A DNA stretch of 45,865 nt, from contig USBZ01000011.1 of the NCBI GenBank assembly GCA_900553065.1, positions 1 through 45,865 of the forward strand. The letters run 5' to 3'. A program made the translations under genes and the position numbers. This document shows, one piece after another, positions 33,108 through 41,208 of this stretch. Below the pieces are notes generated by a model. That model was not told where the DNA came from. It did no database searches and saw only the letters and a program-made list of their open reading frames with translations. This DNA is from an uncultured Desulfovibrio sp. GTDB taxonomy: Bacteria > Desulfobacterota > Desulfovibrionia > Desulfovibrionales > Desulfovibrionaceae. How positions within the stretch are numbered: position 1 is the first letter of the stretch; each line of letters starts with the position of its first letter.

Positions 33108-33983
33108 ATGCCCGCCGAATACACGAACCGTTTTCTTTCCTCGGAAGTTCCGCCCTGTCCCGCCGATCAGGCGCGCTTCCACGTCATTCCCGTCCCGTAT
33201 GAGGCCACCGTAAGCTATGCCGGCGGCACGGCTCTCGGCCCGGAAGCCATTCTGGAAGCCTCCGATCAGCTTGAACTCTATGATGGAACCAGCTTCCCCG
33301 GTGAAGGCGGCATTTTCACGCAGCAGCCCGTAGACTGCTCCGGTACGCCGGAAGAGGTCATGGAAAAGGTGAAGCAGGCCGTGCTCGTTGCGCTCGACGC
33401 CGGCGCCATGCCCGTCGTGCTCGGCGGCGAACATTCCCTGACCTATGGTGAAATGGCGGCGCTCAAGGAGCGCTTCGGCCGTTTCGGCGTCATTCAGTTC
33501 GACGCCCATGCCGATCTGCGCGACAGCTATGAAGGCAGCAAATGGAGCCATGCCAGCGTCATGCGGCGCGCCGTCAAGGATCTTGATCTGCCCCTCGTGC
33601 AGCTCGGCAACCGCATCTTCTGCCGGGAAGAGCTGGAAGCGCGGAAAGAACACGGCGTCGTCAGCTGGGATGCGCCCTATCTTTGCCGCCACGGCATTCC
33701 GGAAAATCTCATTCCCGAAGACTTCCCGCTCAACGTCTTCATCACCTTCGACGTGGACGGCCTTGATCCTTCCATCATGCCGGAAACGGGAACTCCCGTT
33801 CCGGGCGGTCTCGACTGGTATCTTGCTCTCGATCTGGCGGCAAAAGCACTGGAAGGCCGCCGTCTGCTGGGCTTCGACGTGGTGGAGCTCGCCCCCAGAG
33901 AAGGCCATATCCGTTCGGACTTCACCGCAGCCAGCCTGACCTATGCCCTCATGGGACTTGCGGAACGAAACAGCACCGAATAG
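33108..33983 (+). CDS. speB: Agmatinase-type ureohydrolase
   Basis: A 291-aa member of the arginase/agmatinase family. Agmatinase turns agmatine into putrescine and urea. The binuclear manganese ligands are all present: GGEHS (H109), FDAHADLRD (D132, H134, D136) and FDVDGLDPS (D215, D217), with SHAS at 147-150. The PVPYEATVSYAGG start and the GGLDWYLAL segment favour agmatinase over arginase. CAGGGGAA precedes the ATG. It lies 120 bp after the efflux pump on the same strand. No arginine decarboxylase is adjacent. Confidence 0.88.
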   Translation: MPAEYTNRFLSSEVPPCPADQARFHVIPVPYEATVSYAGGTALGPEAILEASDQLELYDGTSFPGEGGIFTQQPVDCSGTPEEVMEKVKQAVLVALDAGAMPVVLGGEHSLTYGEMAALKERFGRFGVIQFDAHADLRDSYEGSKWSHASVMRRAVKDLDLPLVQLGNRIFCREELEARKEHGVVSWDAPYLCRHGIPENLIPEDFPLNVFITFDVDGLDPSIMPETGTPVPGGLDWYLALDLAAKALEGRRLLGFDVVELAPREGHIRSDFTAASLTYALMGLAERNSTE

Positions 33984-34290
33984 CCGCCTGCCCGGCGGAA
34001 AACGGCTCCGTGTTCAGGCACTCTGGCAGAACGATGCCTTCCCCGCATCCGCCTCTGAGCCATGTTCGGAGAAAAGACGGCAACAGGCCATACTCCGGAC
34101 ATTCTTCGCCGCAGCCGGCGGCGGAATTCAGAATCTCAGTCCCGGCGTCCGCAGACAGCCCCGAACACAGTCCGTTCCGATACTATCAATAATATAAGGA
34201 TATAAGGAAGCGCCCTTTCCTTCCCTCCGCCGAGAGGATGAGAAAGGGCGCTTCTTTTTCGGCCAATCCTTTCCAAAAACAAGGCCATGC
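33984..34290. other. Gap between agmatinase and the MarR gene
   Basis: No gene is seen. It holds short GC palindromes and, at the right end, one strong terminator (34207-34259). Confidence 0.5.
34207..34259 (+). terminator. Terminator between convergent speB and marR
   Basis: A 12-bp perfect stem (34207-34218 with 34243-34254) with a 24-base loop, followed by TTTTT. It is best as a plus-strand terminator but could also stop the MarR transcript. Confidence 0.75.
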
Positions 34291-34728
34291 CTACAAGGCG
34301 CGCTCCAGATTGGCTTCCATTTCTTCAAGCGTCCGTATGCATTCCGCCTTCCGTTGTTCGTCGATGGAAGCAAAAAGTTTTTTCTCCAAAAGCGCATAGG
34401 CCGACCGAAAACGCTGAAGGGCTTCGCTTCCGGCCGGAGTCAGGCCGACAAGATAGCTGCGTCCGTCGCCGGGATTGGGCTTCTTGAACACATAGCCGCA
34501 ATTTTCCAGACAATCCGTCGCCTTCGTTATGGACGACTTGGGTCGCTTCAGCGCAACCACAAGCTCCGTCACCGGCTGCGGTATGCCTGCCTGATTCAGA
34601 TATTCCAGAACGGCTCCATGGGAAGGCACAAGATCGTCTATCCCCTGTCGAAGCAGTTCCCCCTGAATGATTCGATGCGCCCGGACCAGTATCCGGTTGA
34701 GCCGGTCAACGGATTCGCTGTACTCCAT
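34291..34728 (-). CDS. MarR family transcriptional regulator
   Basis: A 145-aa winged-helix repressor. The recognition helix region is PVTELVVALKRPKSSITKATDCLENCGYV (about 52-80), followed by the wing motif KKPNPGDGRSYLVGLTPAG. N- and C-terminal helices form the usual dimer. The ATG at 34728 has AGGGGGAA upstream; a longer frame lacks family content. It is transcribed away from the pyruvate:ferredoxin oxidoreductase gene, so the shared 334-bp gap is the obvious place for its operator. It could also act on the efflux operon. Its ligand is unknown. Confidence 0.87.
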   Translation of the reverse strand: MEYSESVDRLNRILVRAHRIIQGELLRQGIDDLVPSHGAVLEYLNQAGIPQPVTELVVALKRPKSSITKATDCLENCGYVFKKPNPGDGRSYLVGLTPAGSEALQRFRSAYALLEKKLFASIDEQRKAECIRTLEEMEANLERAL

Positions 34729-35062
34729 ATTTCCCCCTTGCGCGGGACCCCCCGCAAAGATTTCCCGCCATCGGCAGGCCGTCCTTCTCATCCTTCCCGT
34801 TTTCCCGGCGCCGGTAAATGATAATTTTTCTTTCCGCCCCGCTCCTCTCCCCCATCTTTACGGAAGAGGAGTTTTTTGATATCTTGATAAAGGGAAAACG
34901 GTTGATTGTTTACTCAAACAGTATTACTTTTCTCCCGTCCGGCTGCGGGAAAGCCTCCGGCCTTTCCATCCTGTTGCAGCCGTCCTATACTGGCGTATCG
35001 CTTCCGCGTACCACGCGGGAATTTTTCCGCCGCATGGCGGACATCCTATTGAGGAGGACTTT
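34729..35062. promoter_or_regulatory. Divergent control region of marR and nifJ
   Basis: No gene. It contains a palindrome TGTTT-actc-AAACA (34907-34920), a TTGATT/TACTTT pair overlapping it (34902-34930), and a better promoter further down (34963-34991). Confidence 0.5.
34963..34991 (+). promoter_or_regulatory. Candidate promoter of the pyruvate oxidoreductase gene
   Basis: TTTCCA (34963-34968) and TATACT (34986-34991) are spaced by 17 bp. The leader would be about 65 bases, ending in GAGGAGGA before the ATG. Confidence 0.5.
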
Positions 35063-38000
35063 ATGGCTAAACACATGAAGACTATGGACGGCAATACCGC
35101 CGCCGCGCACGTTGCCTACGCCCTGAGCGACGTTGCCGCCATCTACCCCATCACGCCTTCGTCCGTCATGGGCGAACTGGCTGACGAATGGTCCGCCAAA
35201 GGCCAGAAAAACCTGATGGGACAGACGGTCGCCATCCGTGAAATGCAGTCCGAAGCCGGCGCCGCCGGTGCTGTGCACGGCTCTCTGGTCTCCGGTGCTC
35301 TGACCACCACCTTCACGGCTTCTCAGGGCCTCTTGCTCATGATCCCCAACATGTACAAGATCGCCGGTGAACTTCTTCCCGGCGTCTTCCATGTGTCCGC
35401 CCGTGCTCTGGCCTCCCATGCTCTGTCCATCTTCGGCGATCATCAGGACGTCATGGCTGCCCGTCAGACCGGTTTCGCCTTCCTCTGCTCCAACAACCCC
35501 CAGGAATCCATGGATCTCGCTCTGGTGGCCCATCTGGCCGCCATCGACTCCAGCGTTCCCTTCTGCCACTTCTTCGACGGCTTCCGTACCTCTCACGAAA
35601 TCCGCAAGATCGAAGTCATCGACTACGAAGACATCCGCAAGGTCGTGAACTGGGAAAAGGTTCAGGAATTCCGCGACAGCGCCATGAATCCTGAACATCC
35701 GCATCAGCGCGGCACCGCTCAGAACCCCGACATCTACTTCCAGAACCGCGAAGCCTGCAACCCCTACTACAATGAAGTGCCCGCCATCGTGGTCGACGCC
35801 ATGAAGCGCGTGGCCTCCATCACCGGCCGCAGCTACAAGCCCTTCGACTACTACGGAGATCCCGAAGCCGATCGCGTGGTCGTGGCCATGGGCTCCTCCT
35901 GCGACGTCATGGAAGAAGTGGTCGACTACCTGAACGCCCGCGGCGAACGCGTCGGTATCGTCAAGGTTCGTCTGTACCGTCCCTTCAGCGCCGAACTCAT
36001 GCTGAACGTCATGCCCGCCACCGTGCAGACCGTGACCGTGCTTGACCGCACCAAGGAACCCGGCTCTCTCGGCGAACCCCTGTACGAAGACGTGTGCACC
36101 GCCTTTGTGGAACACGGCGATCAGATCCGTGTGTTCCCCAAGATCCTCGCCGGTCGCTACGGCCTCGGCTCCAAGGAATTCACGCCTGCCATGGCCAAGG
36201 CCGTGTTCGACAACATGCTGGTCGCCGCTCCCAAGAACCACTTCACCGTGGGCATTGAAGACGACGTTACCAATCTGTCCCTCGAAGTCGGCGCCGATAT
36301 CGACACCGTGCCCGCCGGCACCGTGCAGTGCAAGTTCTTCGGCCTCGGCTCCGACGGCACCGTCGGCGCCAACAAGGACGCCATCAAGATCATCGGCGAC
36401 AACACCGACATGTACGCTCAGGGCTACTTCGCCTACGACTCCAAGAAGTCCGGCGGTTTCACCGTGTCGCACCTGCGCTTCGGCAAGTCCTATCTGAAGT
36501 CCTCCTACCTCGTGAACCGCGCCGACTTCATCGCCTGCCACAAGGATTCCTACGTGCACATGTACGATGTGCTTGAAGGCATCAAGGAAGGCGGCACCTT
36601 CCTGCTGAACTCCAGCTGGACCACCGTGGAAGACATGGATCGTGAACTTCCCGGCCAGATGAAGCGCGTCATCGCCAAGAAGCACCTCAAGTTCTACAAC
36701 GTGGACGCCGTCAAGGTGGCCGCTGAAGTGGGCCTCGGCAACCGCATCAACATGGTTACCCAGACCGCCTTCTTCAAGCTTGCCAACGTGCTGCCCATTG
36801 AAGAAGCCATCAACTACATCAAGGCCGCCATCAAGAAGACCTACGGCAAGAAGGGCGACAAGGTCGTCAACATGAACATCGCCGCTGTGGACAAGGCTCT
36901 TGAAGCTCTCACCGAGATCAAGTACCCCGAATCCTGGGCCGATGCCGTAGATACTCCTTCCATCTACAACGACACCGATCCCTACATCGCCAACGTCGTT
37001 CGTCCCATCCTCGCTCAGAAGGGCGACACCCTGCCCGTGTCCGCCTTCGATCCCACCGGCATCGTGCCCCTCGGCACCACTGCCTGTGAAAAGCGCGGCG
37101 TGGCCGTTGCCGTTCCCGAATGGGATTCCACCAAGTGCATTCAGTGCACCCGCTGCTCCATGGCCTGCCCCCATGCCGCCATCCGTCCCGTGCTCGCCAC
37201 GGAAGACGAACTGGAAGGCGCGCCTGAAAGCTTCGTCACCATCGACGCCATGGGCAAGGAACTCAAGGGCCTCAAGTTCCGCATTCAGGTCTACGCTCAG
37301 GACTGCCTCGGCTGCGGTTCCTGCGCCAATGTCTGCCCTGCCAAGGAAAAGGCTCTGGTCATGAAGCCCCTGGAAACCCAGCTCGACGATCAGGTGGCCA
37401 ACCTCAAGTTCGCCGAAGAAAACATCTCCATCAAGGACGACCTGGTTGATCGCGGCACCCTCAAGGGTTCCCAGCTCTGCCAGCCTCTGCTGGAATTCTC
37501 CGGCGCCTGCGCCGGCTGCGGCGAAACCCCCTATGTCAAGCTGCTCACCCAGCTGTTCGGCGAACGCATGGTCATCGCCAACGCTACGGGCTGCACCTCC
37601 ATCTGGGGCGGCTCTGCTCCCACCACGCCTTACTGCCAGAACAAGGACGGCTTCGGTCCTGCCTGGGGCAACTCCCTGTTTGAAGACGCCGCCGAATACG
37701 GCCTCGGCATGCACGACGCCTACAAGCAGCGTCGTGAAGGCCTCGCTCTGGCCTGCCGTGAAGCTCTCGAAGTGCCCGGCATCAGCGAAGAACTGAAGAA
37801 CGCTCTGCAGGGCTGGCTCGACAACATGAACGATGCCAAGCTCTCCCGCGAATACGGTGAAGCCGTTCTTGACGAACTCACCGACGTGGACAGCAATGCT
37901 GCCCTCGAAAAGCTGTGGACCATGCAGGATCTCTTCACCAAGAAGTCCTTCTGGGTGTTCGGCGGCGACGGCTGGGGCTACGACATCGGTTACGGCGGCC

Positions 38001-38590
38001 TTGACCACGTCATCGCTTCCGGCGCCGACATCAACATCTTCGTTGTCGACACTGAAGTGTACTCCAACACCGGCGGTCAGGCCTCCAAGGCTACTCCTCT
38101 GGGCTCTATCGCCAAGTTTGCCGCCGGCGGCAAGCCCGTGCGCAAGAAGGACCTCGGTCGTATGGCCATGACCTACGGCTATGTGTACGTCGCCAGCGTG
38201 AGCATGGGCGCCGACATGAACCAGGTGCTCAAGGCCTTCAGAGAAGCCGAAGCCTATCATGGTCCTTCCCTCATCATTGCCTACGCTCCCTGCATCAACC
38301 AGGGCATCCGCAAGGGCATGGGCCGCAGCCTCGAAGAAGCCAAGCTCGCCGTGCAGACCGGTTACTGGCCTCTGTACCGCTACAACCCCGAACTCAAGGA
38401 AGAAGGCAAGAATCCCTTCATCCTCGACTACAAGAAGGCTCCCGACGGAACTCTGGAAGAATTCCTGCTTGGTGAAAACCGTTATGCTCAGCTTGAAAAG
38501 GCTAAGCCCGAACTCGCCAAGGAACTGCGCGCCACCATGGCCAAGCAGTATCAGGAACGCTTCGAAGAACTGACCGAGCTTTCCAAGTAA
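35063..38590 (+). CDS. nifJ: Pyruvate:ferredoxin (flavodoxin) oxidoreductase, single chain
   Basis: An 1175-aa homodimer-type enzyme that splits pyruvate to acetyl-CoA and CO2 and reduces ferredoxin; central to anaerobic carbon flow. Domains in order are: pyrimidine-binding domain (YPITPSSVMGELADEW near residue 30), transketolase-C-like and acyl-CoA-contact domains, a two-cluster ferredoxin domain (CIQCTRCSMACP from C692; CLGCGSCANVCP from C748), and the thiamine-diphosphate domain with CAGCGETP and GDGWGYDIGYGG (about 968-979). The ATG has GAGGAGGA upstream. Codon choice is strongly biased and uniform, as expected of a highly expressed gene. Two terminators follow. The MarR gene is divergent. 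Confidence 0.97.
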   Translation: MAKHMKTMDGNTAAAHVAYALSDVAAIYPITPSSVMGELADEWSAKGQKNLMGQTVAIREMQSEAGAAGAVHGSLVSGALTTTFTASQGLLLMIPNMYKIAGELLPGVFHVSARALASHALSIFGDHQDVMAARQTGFAFLCSNNPQESMDLALVAHLAAIDSSVPFCHFFDGFRTSHEIRKIEVIDYEDIRKVVNWEKVQEFRDSAMNPEHPHQRGTAQNPDIYFQNREACNPYYNEVPAIVVDAMKRVASITGRSYKPFDYYGDPEADRVVVAMGSSCDVMEEVVDYLNARGERVGIVKVRLYRPFSAELMLNVMPATVQTVTVLDRTKEPGSLGEPLYEDVCTAFVEHGDQIRVFPKILAGRYGLGSKEFTPAMAKAVFDNMLVAAPKNHFTVGIEDDVTNLSLEVGADIDTVPAGTVQCKFFGLGSDGTVGANKDAIKIIGDNTDMYAQGYFAYDSKKSGGFTVSHLRFGKSYLKSSYLVNRADFIACHKDSYVHMYDVLEGIKEGGTFLLNSSWTTVEDMDRELPGQMKRVIAKKHLKFYNVDAVKVAAEVGLGNRINMVTQTAFFKLANVLPIEEAINYIKAAIKKTYGKKGDKVVNMNIAAVDKALEALTEIKYPESWADAVDTPSIYNDTDPYIANVVRPILAQKGDTLPVSAFDPTGIVPLGTTACEKRGVAVAVPEWDSTKCIQCTRCSMACPHAAIRPVLATEDELEGAPESFVTIDAMGKELKGLKFRIQVYAQDCLGCGSCANVCPAKEKALVMKPLETQLDDQVANLKFAEENISIKDDLVDRGTLKGSQLCQPLLEFSGACAGCGETPYVKLLTQLFGERMVIANATGCTSIWGGSAPTTPYCQNKDGFGPAWGNSLFEDAAEYGLGMHDAYKQRREGLALACREALEVPGISEELKNALQGWLDNMNDAKLSREYGEAVLDELTDVDSNAALEKLWTMQDLFTKKSFWVFGGDGWGYDIGYGGLDHVIASGADINIFVVDTEVYSNTGGQASKATPLGSIAKFAAGGKPVRKKDLGRMAMTYGYVYVASVSMGADMNQVLKAFREAEAYHGPSLIIAYAPCINQGIRKGMGRSLEEAKLAVQTGYWPLYRYNPELKEEGKNPFILDYKKAPDGTLEEFLLGENRYAQLEKAKPELAKELRATMAKQYQERFEELTELSK

Positions 38591-38604
38591 AGCCATAACA
38601 AGAA

Positions 38605-38634
38605 GAGCGGAAAATCCCTCTTTCCGCTCCTTTT
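38605..38634 (+). terminator. First terminator after nifJ
   Basis: A 9-bp stem (38605-38613 with 38621-38629) followed by CTTTT, 14 bp after the stop. Confidence 0.75.
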
Positions 38635-38672
38635 CATCCTGTATGCTCCCCGTTGAGCATCTGTGAAATACG

Positions 38673-38706
38673 GAATACCCCACCTGCGGTGGGGTATTCT
38701 TTTTTT
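38673..38706 (+). terminator. Second, very strong terminator after nifJ
   Basis: A 12-bp perfect stem (38673-38684 with 38688-38699) with a 3-base loop, followed by seven Ts. Tandem terminators suit a heavily transcribed gene. Confidence 0.9.
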
Positions 38707-38985
38707 ACACATGCAGTTTTCTCTGAACCGGCTGGGTCTTGCGCCTGCGTTTTTCGTCTTACTGCCGCTCGATTTTGACCTTGACCATGAAGGCGAGCCC
38801 TGCCCGCTGCCACCATTTTGATATCATCAGAAACCGCAAAAACTTTCCAGGGGTTGAATATACGCAGCAAGAGAAAAGCGACGATTGCAAACAGGCAAAT
38901 CTGGCGTTTTCCAAAGAAGAAGGGGGAAGCGAAAACCCTTCCCCCTTCTTCCTCACAGAAACTCCGACATCAGCCGGAGATTTTT
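38707..38985. other. Gap between nifJ terminators and the esterase gene
   Basis: No gene is supported. The right part holds the 14-bp hairpin at 38916-38951. The rest shows nothing I can name. Confidence 0.45.
38916..38951. terminator. Terminator of the ATP-grasp/esterase operon
   Basis: A 14-bp perfect stem (38916-38929 with 38938-38951) lies 35 bp after the esterase stop. On the minus strand it is followed by TTTGG rather than a long T run, so efficiency is uncertain. Confidence 0.65.
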
Positions 38986-39723
38986 CTAAAGAATCTTGTC
39001 CAGAAAATACGGGAACTGCTTCCTCCTCCCCGGCCAGTCGTGATCCACGTCGTAGCCCCAGAAGTCGAAGAAGGCCCGTATCCCCTTTTCTTCAAAGATA
39101 CGCTTCACCATGCCGGTCGTGCGTATCATCTCATCCTCCCATGCCCCCTGTCCCGTGCATATGAAAATGTTGCGCGTATTGAACATGGGAATGTAGAAAT
39201 GATCCAGAGCCAGACCGGACATGTAATCCACAATGGAATTGCTGTAGAGATTGGAGTCCATGTAGTCGCCGAAGAAATATCGGGCGTCGTAGGCCCCGCT
39301 CAGAGCAATGACACCGTCAAACAGATCCGGTCGTCTCAGAAACGTATTGAGTGCATGCGTAGCTCCCATGCTGCAGCCTGTGGTCAGCGGCCCGAGACGC
39401 GTGCCGTTGATCTGCAGCATGAGCGGCAGGAACTCTTCCGTACAGTACCGGAACCACTGCTCCTGAAGCCATGCACGACGTCCCTTGTTTCCGTTTTTGT
39501 CGGACCAGGTCTGCTCGTCGATGGAGTCAACGCAGAACAGCTGAATGCGACCGGCATGAATATGATCGGCTACCGTTTCAGGCATGCCGAACTCATTGAA
39601 GTCCGTGCAGCGCCCGTTCTGCGTAGGGAACACCATTACCGGCCTCCCCGTATGCCCGAAAACAAGGAACGGCAGCTCCCGGCCGAGAATGGAACTGTAC
39701 TGACTATGACGCTGATATTCCAT
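38986..39723 (-). CDS. Esterase-like alpha/beta hydrolase
   Basis: A 245-aa protein of the putative-esterase (esterase D-like) branch. The nucleophile elbow GCSMGA places the serine at residue 118. An acidic residue and histidine near the end (YDVDHDWPGRR) complete a likely triad. HTGRPVMVFPTQNGRCTDF near residue 24 resembles the oxyanion-side loop. There is no signal peptide, so it is cytosolic. Its ATG overlaps the stop of the ATP-grasp gene by one base (TGATG), implying coupled synthesis and a common substrate or product. The ester or amide it acts on is not known. Confidence 0.82.
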   Translation of the reverse strand: MEYQRHSQYSSILGRELPFLVFGHTGRPVMVFPTQNGRCTDFNEFGMPETVADHIHAGRIQLFCVDSIDEQTWSDKNGNKGRRAWLQEQWFRYCTEEFLPLMLQINGTRLGPLTTGCSMGATHALNTFLRRPDLFDGVIALSGAYDARYFFGDYMDSNLYSNSIVDYMSGLALDHFYIPMFNTRNIFICTGQGAWEDEMIRTTGMVKRIFEEKGIRAFFDFWGYDVDHDWPGRRKQFPYFLDKIL

Positions 39724-40913
39724 CAGAAGGTCTCCTGCACGAAGCGGATGAACTCATCCTTCTGCTCGGCACTGTCGAGAATGGCCGTCCACTGATGGTT
39801 CCCCATGGCCCCGGAAATGGCTTCCGGAATATCGAGATCCATGACGATGCGACCGGCATAGCGGGAACGGATCTCTTCCGGGGTATGTACATAGGGCTTG
39901 CCGTTGCGTCTGCCCGCGTACACGGCGAAAAACTTCTGACGATCAAGATCCACGAACGTCTTGTCGTGCGTCACCATGTCGGCCCAGATGGAATACACAT
40001 CCACACTGTTGGCATAATTGAACATATCCGGCGTCCATCCTCCTGCCGGACGCATATTCACTTCCAGCGCCACAAGTTCGCCCTTCTTCGCAAGTCCGGG
40101 CTTGTCTTCGGTCAGGCGGAAAAACTCCAGATGGAAAAAACGGCTCCGCACGTTGAAGGCCTTGATCGTGTTGCGACCGGCCGTCTTGAGGTCATCGGGC
40201 AGGTTGCTTGCCGTATAGTAGGCAAGATGATCCTTGTTGTTCACGATGTCGGCAATGGAAGGCGGCCAGGATGTACACGTTTCAAAAATGACATTGGCGT
40301 TGGAATCGGAAACGCCGTCATAGGACCAGATATCTCCGCTGAGATACTCTTCCATAATATAAGGAACGTTTTCCTTCCCGGCATAAAAGCGTTTCAGCTC
40401 GTCGTCGTCGGAAATTTTGTAGCTGCCAGAAGCGCCCATGCCGCCGTCTGGCTTGACAAACACAGGATACCCTACTTCGTGGGCAAAACGCATGCCGCTT
40501 TCCAGATCGTCAATGAGATGCCAGCGGGCTGCAGGAACTCCGGCCTCCTGATAAAATTTCTTCATGGCCGACTTGCGGCGTACATTGGCCACTTCCGCCA
40601 TGCCCATGCCGGTTTTTATATTGAAGTCATCGCGCAGTCTGGCATCCTGACTGAGCCAGTATTCATTATTGCTCTCCACCCAGTCGATGCGGCCATGCTT
40701 GAACGTAAGAAAGGCCATGGCCCGATAGACCTGATCGTAATCTTCCAGAGAATCCACACGATAGTACTCGGTGAGGCAGGCGCGGAGTTCTCCGGACAGT
40801 TCATCGTAAGGCGTGTCTCCGATACCGAGCACATTGACGCCACGCGCCTTCAGGCGATCGCAGAAGTTCCAGTACGACTGGGGAAACTGTGGAGAAATAA
40901 AAACAAAATTCAT
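39723..40913 (-). CDS. ATP-grasp family ligase
   Basis: A 396-aa ATP-grasp enzyme, of the kind that joins a carboxylate to an amine, thiol or alcohol through an acyl phosphate. An N-terminal pre-ATP-grasp domain (NFVFISPQFPQSYWNF) is followed by the ATP-binding loop VFVKPDGGMGASGSYK (about 160-175), the hinge PYIMEEYLSGDIWSYDG (about 197-213) and the metal-binding end ALEVNMRPAGGW (about 287-298). The ATG at 40913 has AGAGGAC upstream. It is the first gene of a two-gene operon with the esterase-like protein. Substrates are unknown; it does not match D-Ala ligase, PurK or CarB closely. Confidence 0.85.
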   Translation of the reverse strand: MNFVFISPQFPQSYWNFCDRLKARGVNVLGIGDTPYDELSGELRACLTEYYRVDSLEDYDQVYRAMAFLTFKHGRIDWVESNNEYWLSQDARLRDDFNIKTGMGMAEVANVRRKSAMKKFYQEAGVPAARWHLIDDLESGMRFAHEVGYPVFVKPDGGMGASGSYKISDDDELKRFYAGKENVPYIMEEYLSGDIWSYDGVSDSNANVIFETCTSWPPSIADIVNNKDHLAYYTASNLPDDLKTAGRNTIKAFNVRSRFFHLEFFRLTEDKPGLAKKGELVALEVNMRPAGGWTPDMFNYANSVDVYSIWADMVTHDKTFVDLDRQKFFAVYAGRRNGKPYVHTPEEIRSRYAGRIVMDLDIPEAISGAMGNHQWTAILDSAEQKDEFIRFVQETF

Positions 40914-40986
40914 GACAGTCCTCTCAATTGGCGACTGTTTCCGCACAGGTGTCACCGCGGAAACCGGATATATTCATATAGTCGTC

Positions 40987-41015
40987 ATTATGAAGCAGGA
41001 TATCTCAAAAAGCAA
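40987..41015 (-). promoter_or_regulatory. Candidate promoter of the ATP-grasp/esterase operon
   Basis: On the minus strand TTGCTT (41010-41015), a 17-bp spacer and CATAAT (40987-40992; 5 of 6 matches). The leader would be about 67 bases. Confidence 0.45.
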
Positions 41016-41173
41016 TCGTCTTGAGCCTGCCCTGCATCCAATGAGAAAGCCCGCAAGGCATTATGCAGAAAAAAATCATATGATCTCTCAAGCCTTGTTC
41101 GATACGAAGAATCGGCGACTCGCGCTTTTTATTCTTAGCATGAGATTTTCTTTTCGGCGATACGCTTCCCTCC

Positions 41174-41202
41174 TTGTAAGCCATATCATTGCCGTATATA
41201 CT
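41174..41202 (+). promoter_or_regulatory. Candidate promoter of mutY, ending at its start codon
   Basis: TTGTAA (41174-41179), a 17-bp spacer and TATACT (41197-41202). The predicted transcription start falls at or next to the ATG at 41209. Confidence 0.45.
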
Positions 41203-41208
41203 GCCCCA

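Noticed and set aside
34985..38683. Minus-strand open frame of 1232 codons opposite nifJ
   Set aside because: It is a by-product of the biased codon use of nifJ, which avoids codons that read as stops on the other strand. It has no ribosome-binding site and is rich in Gly, His and Val with no domain.
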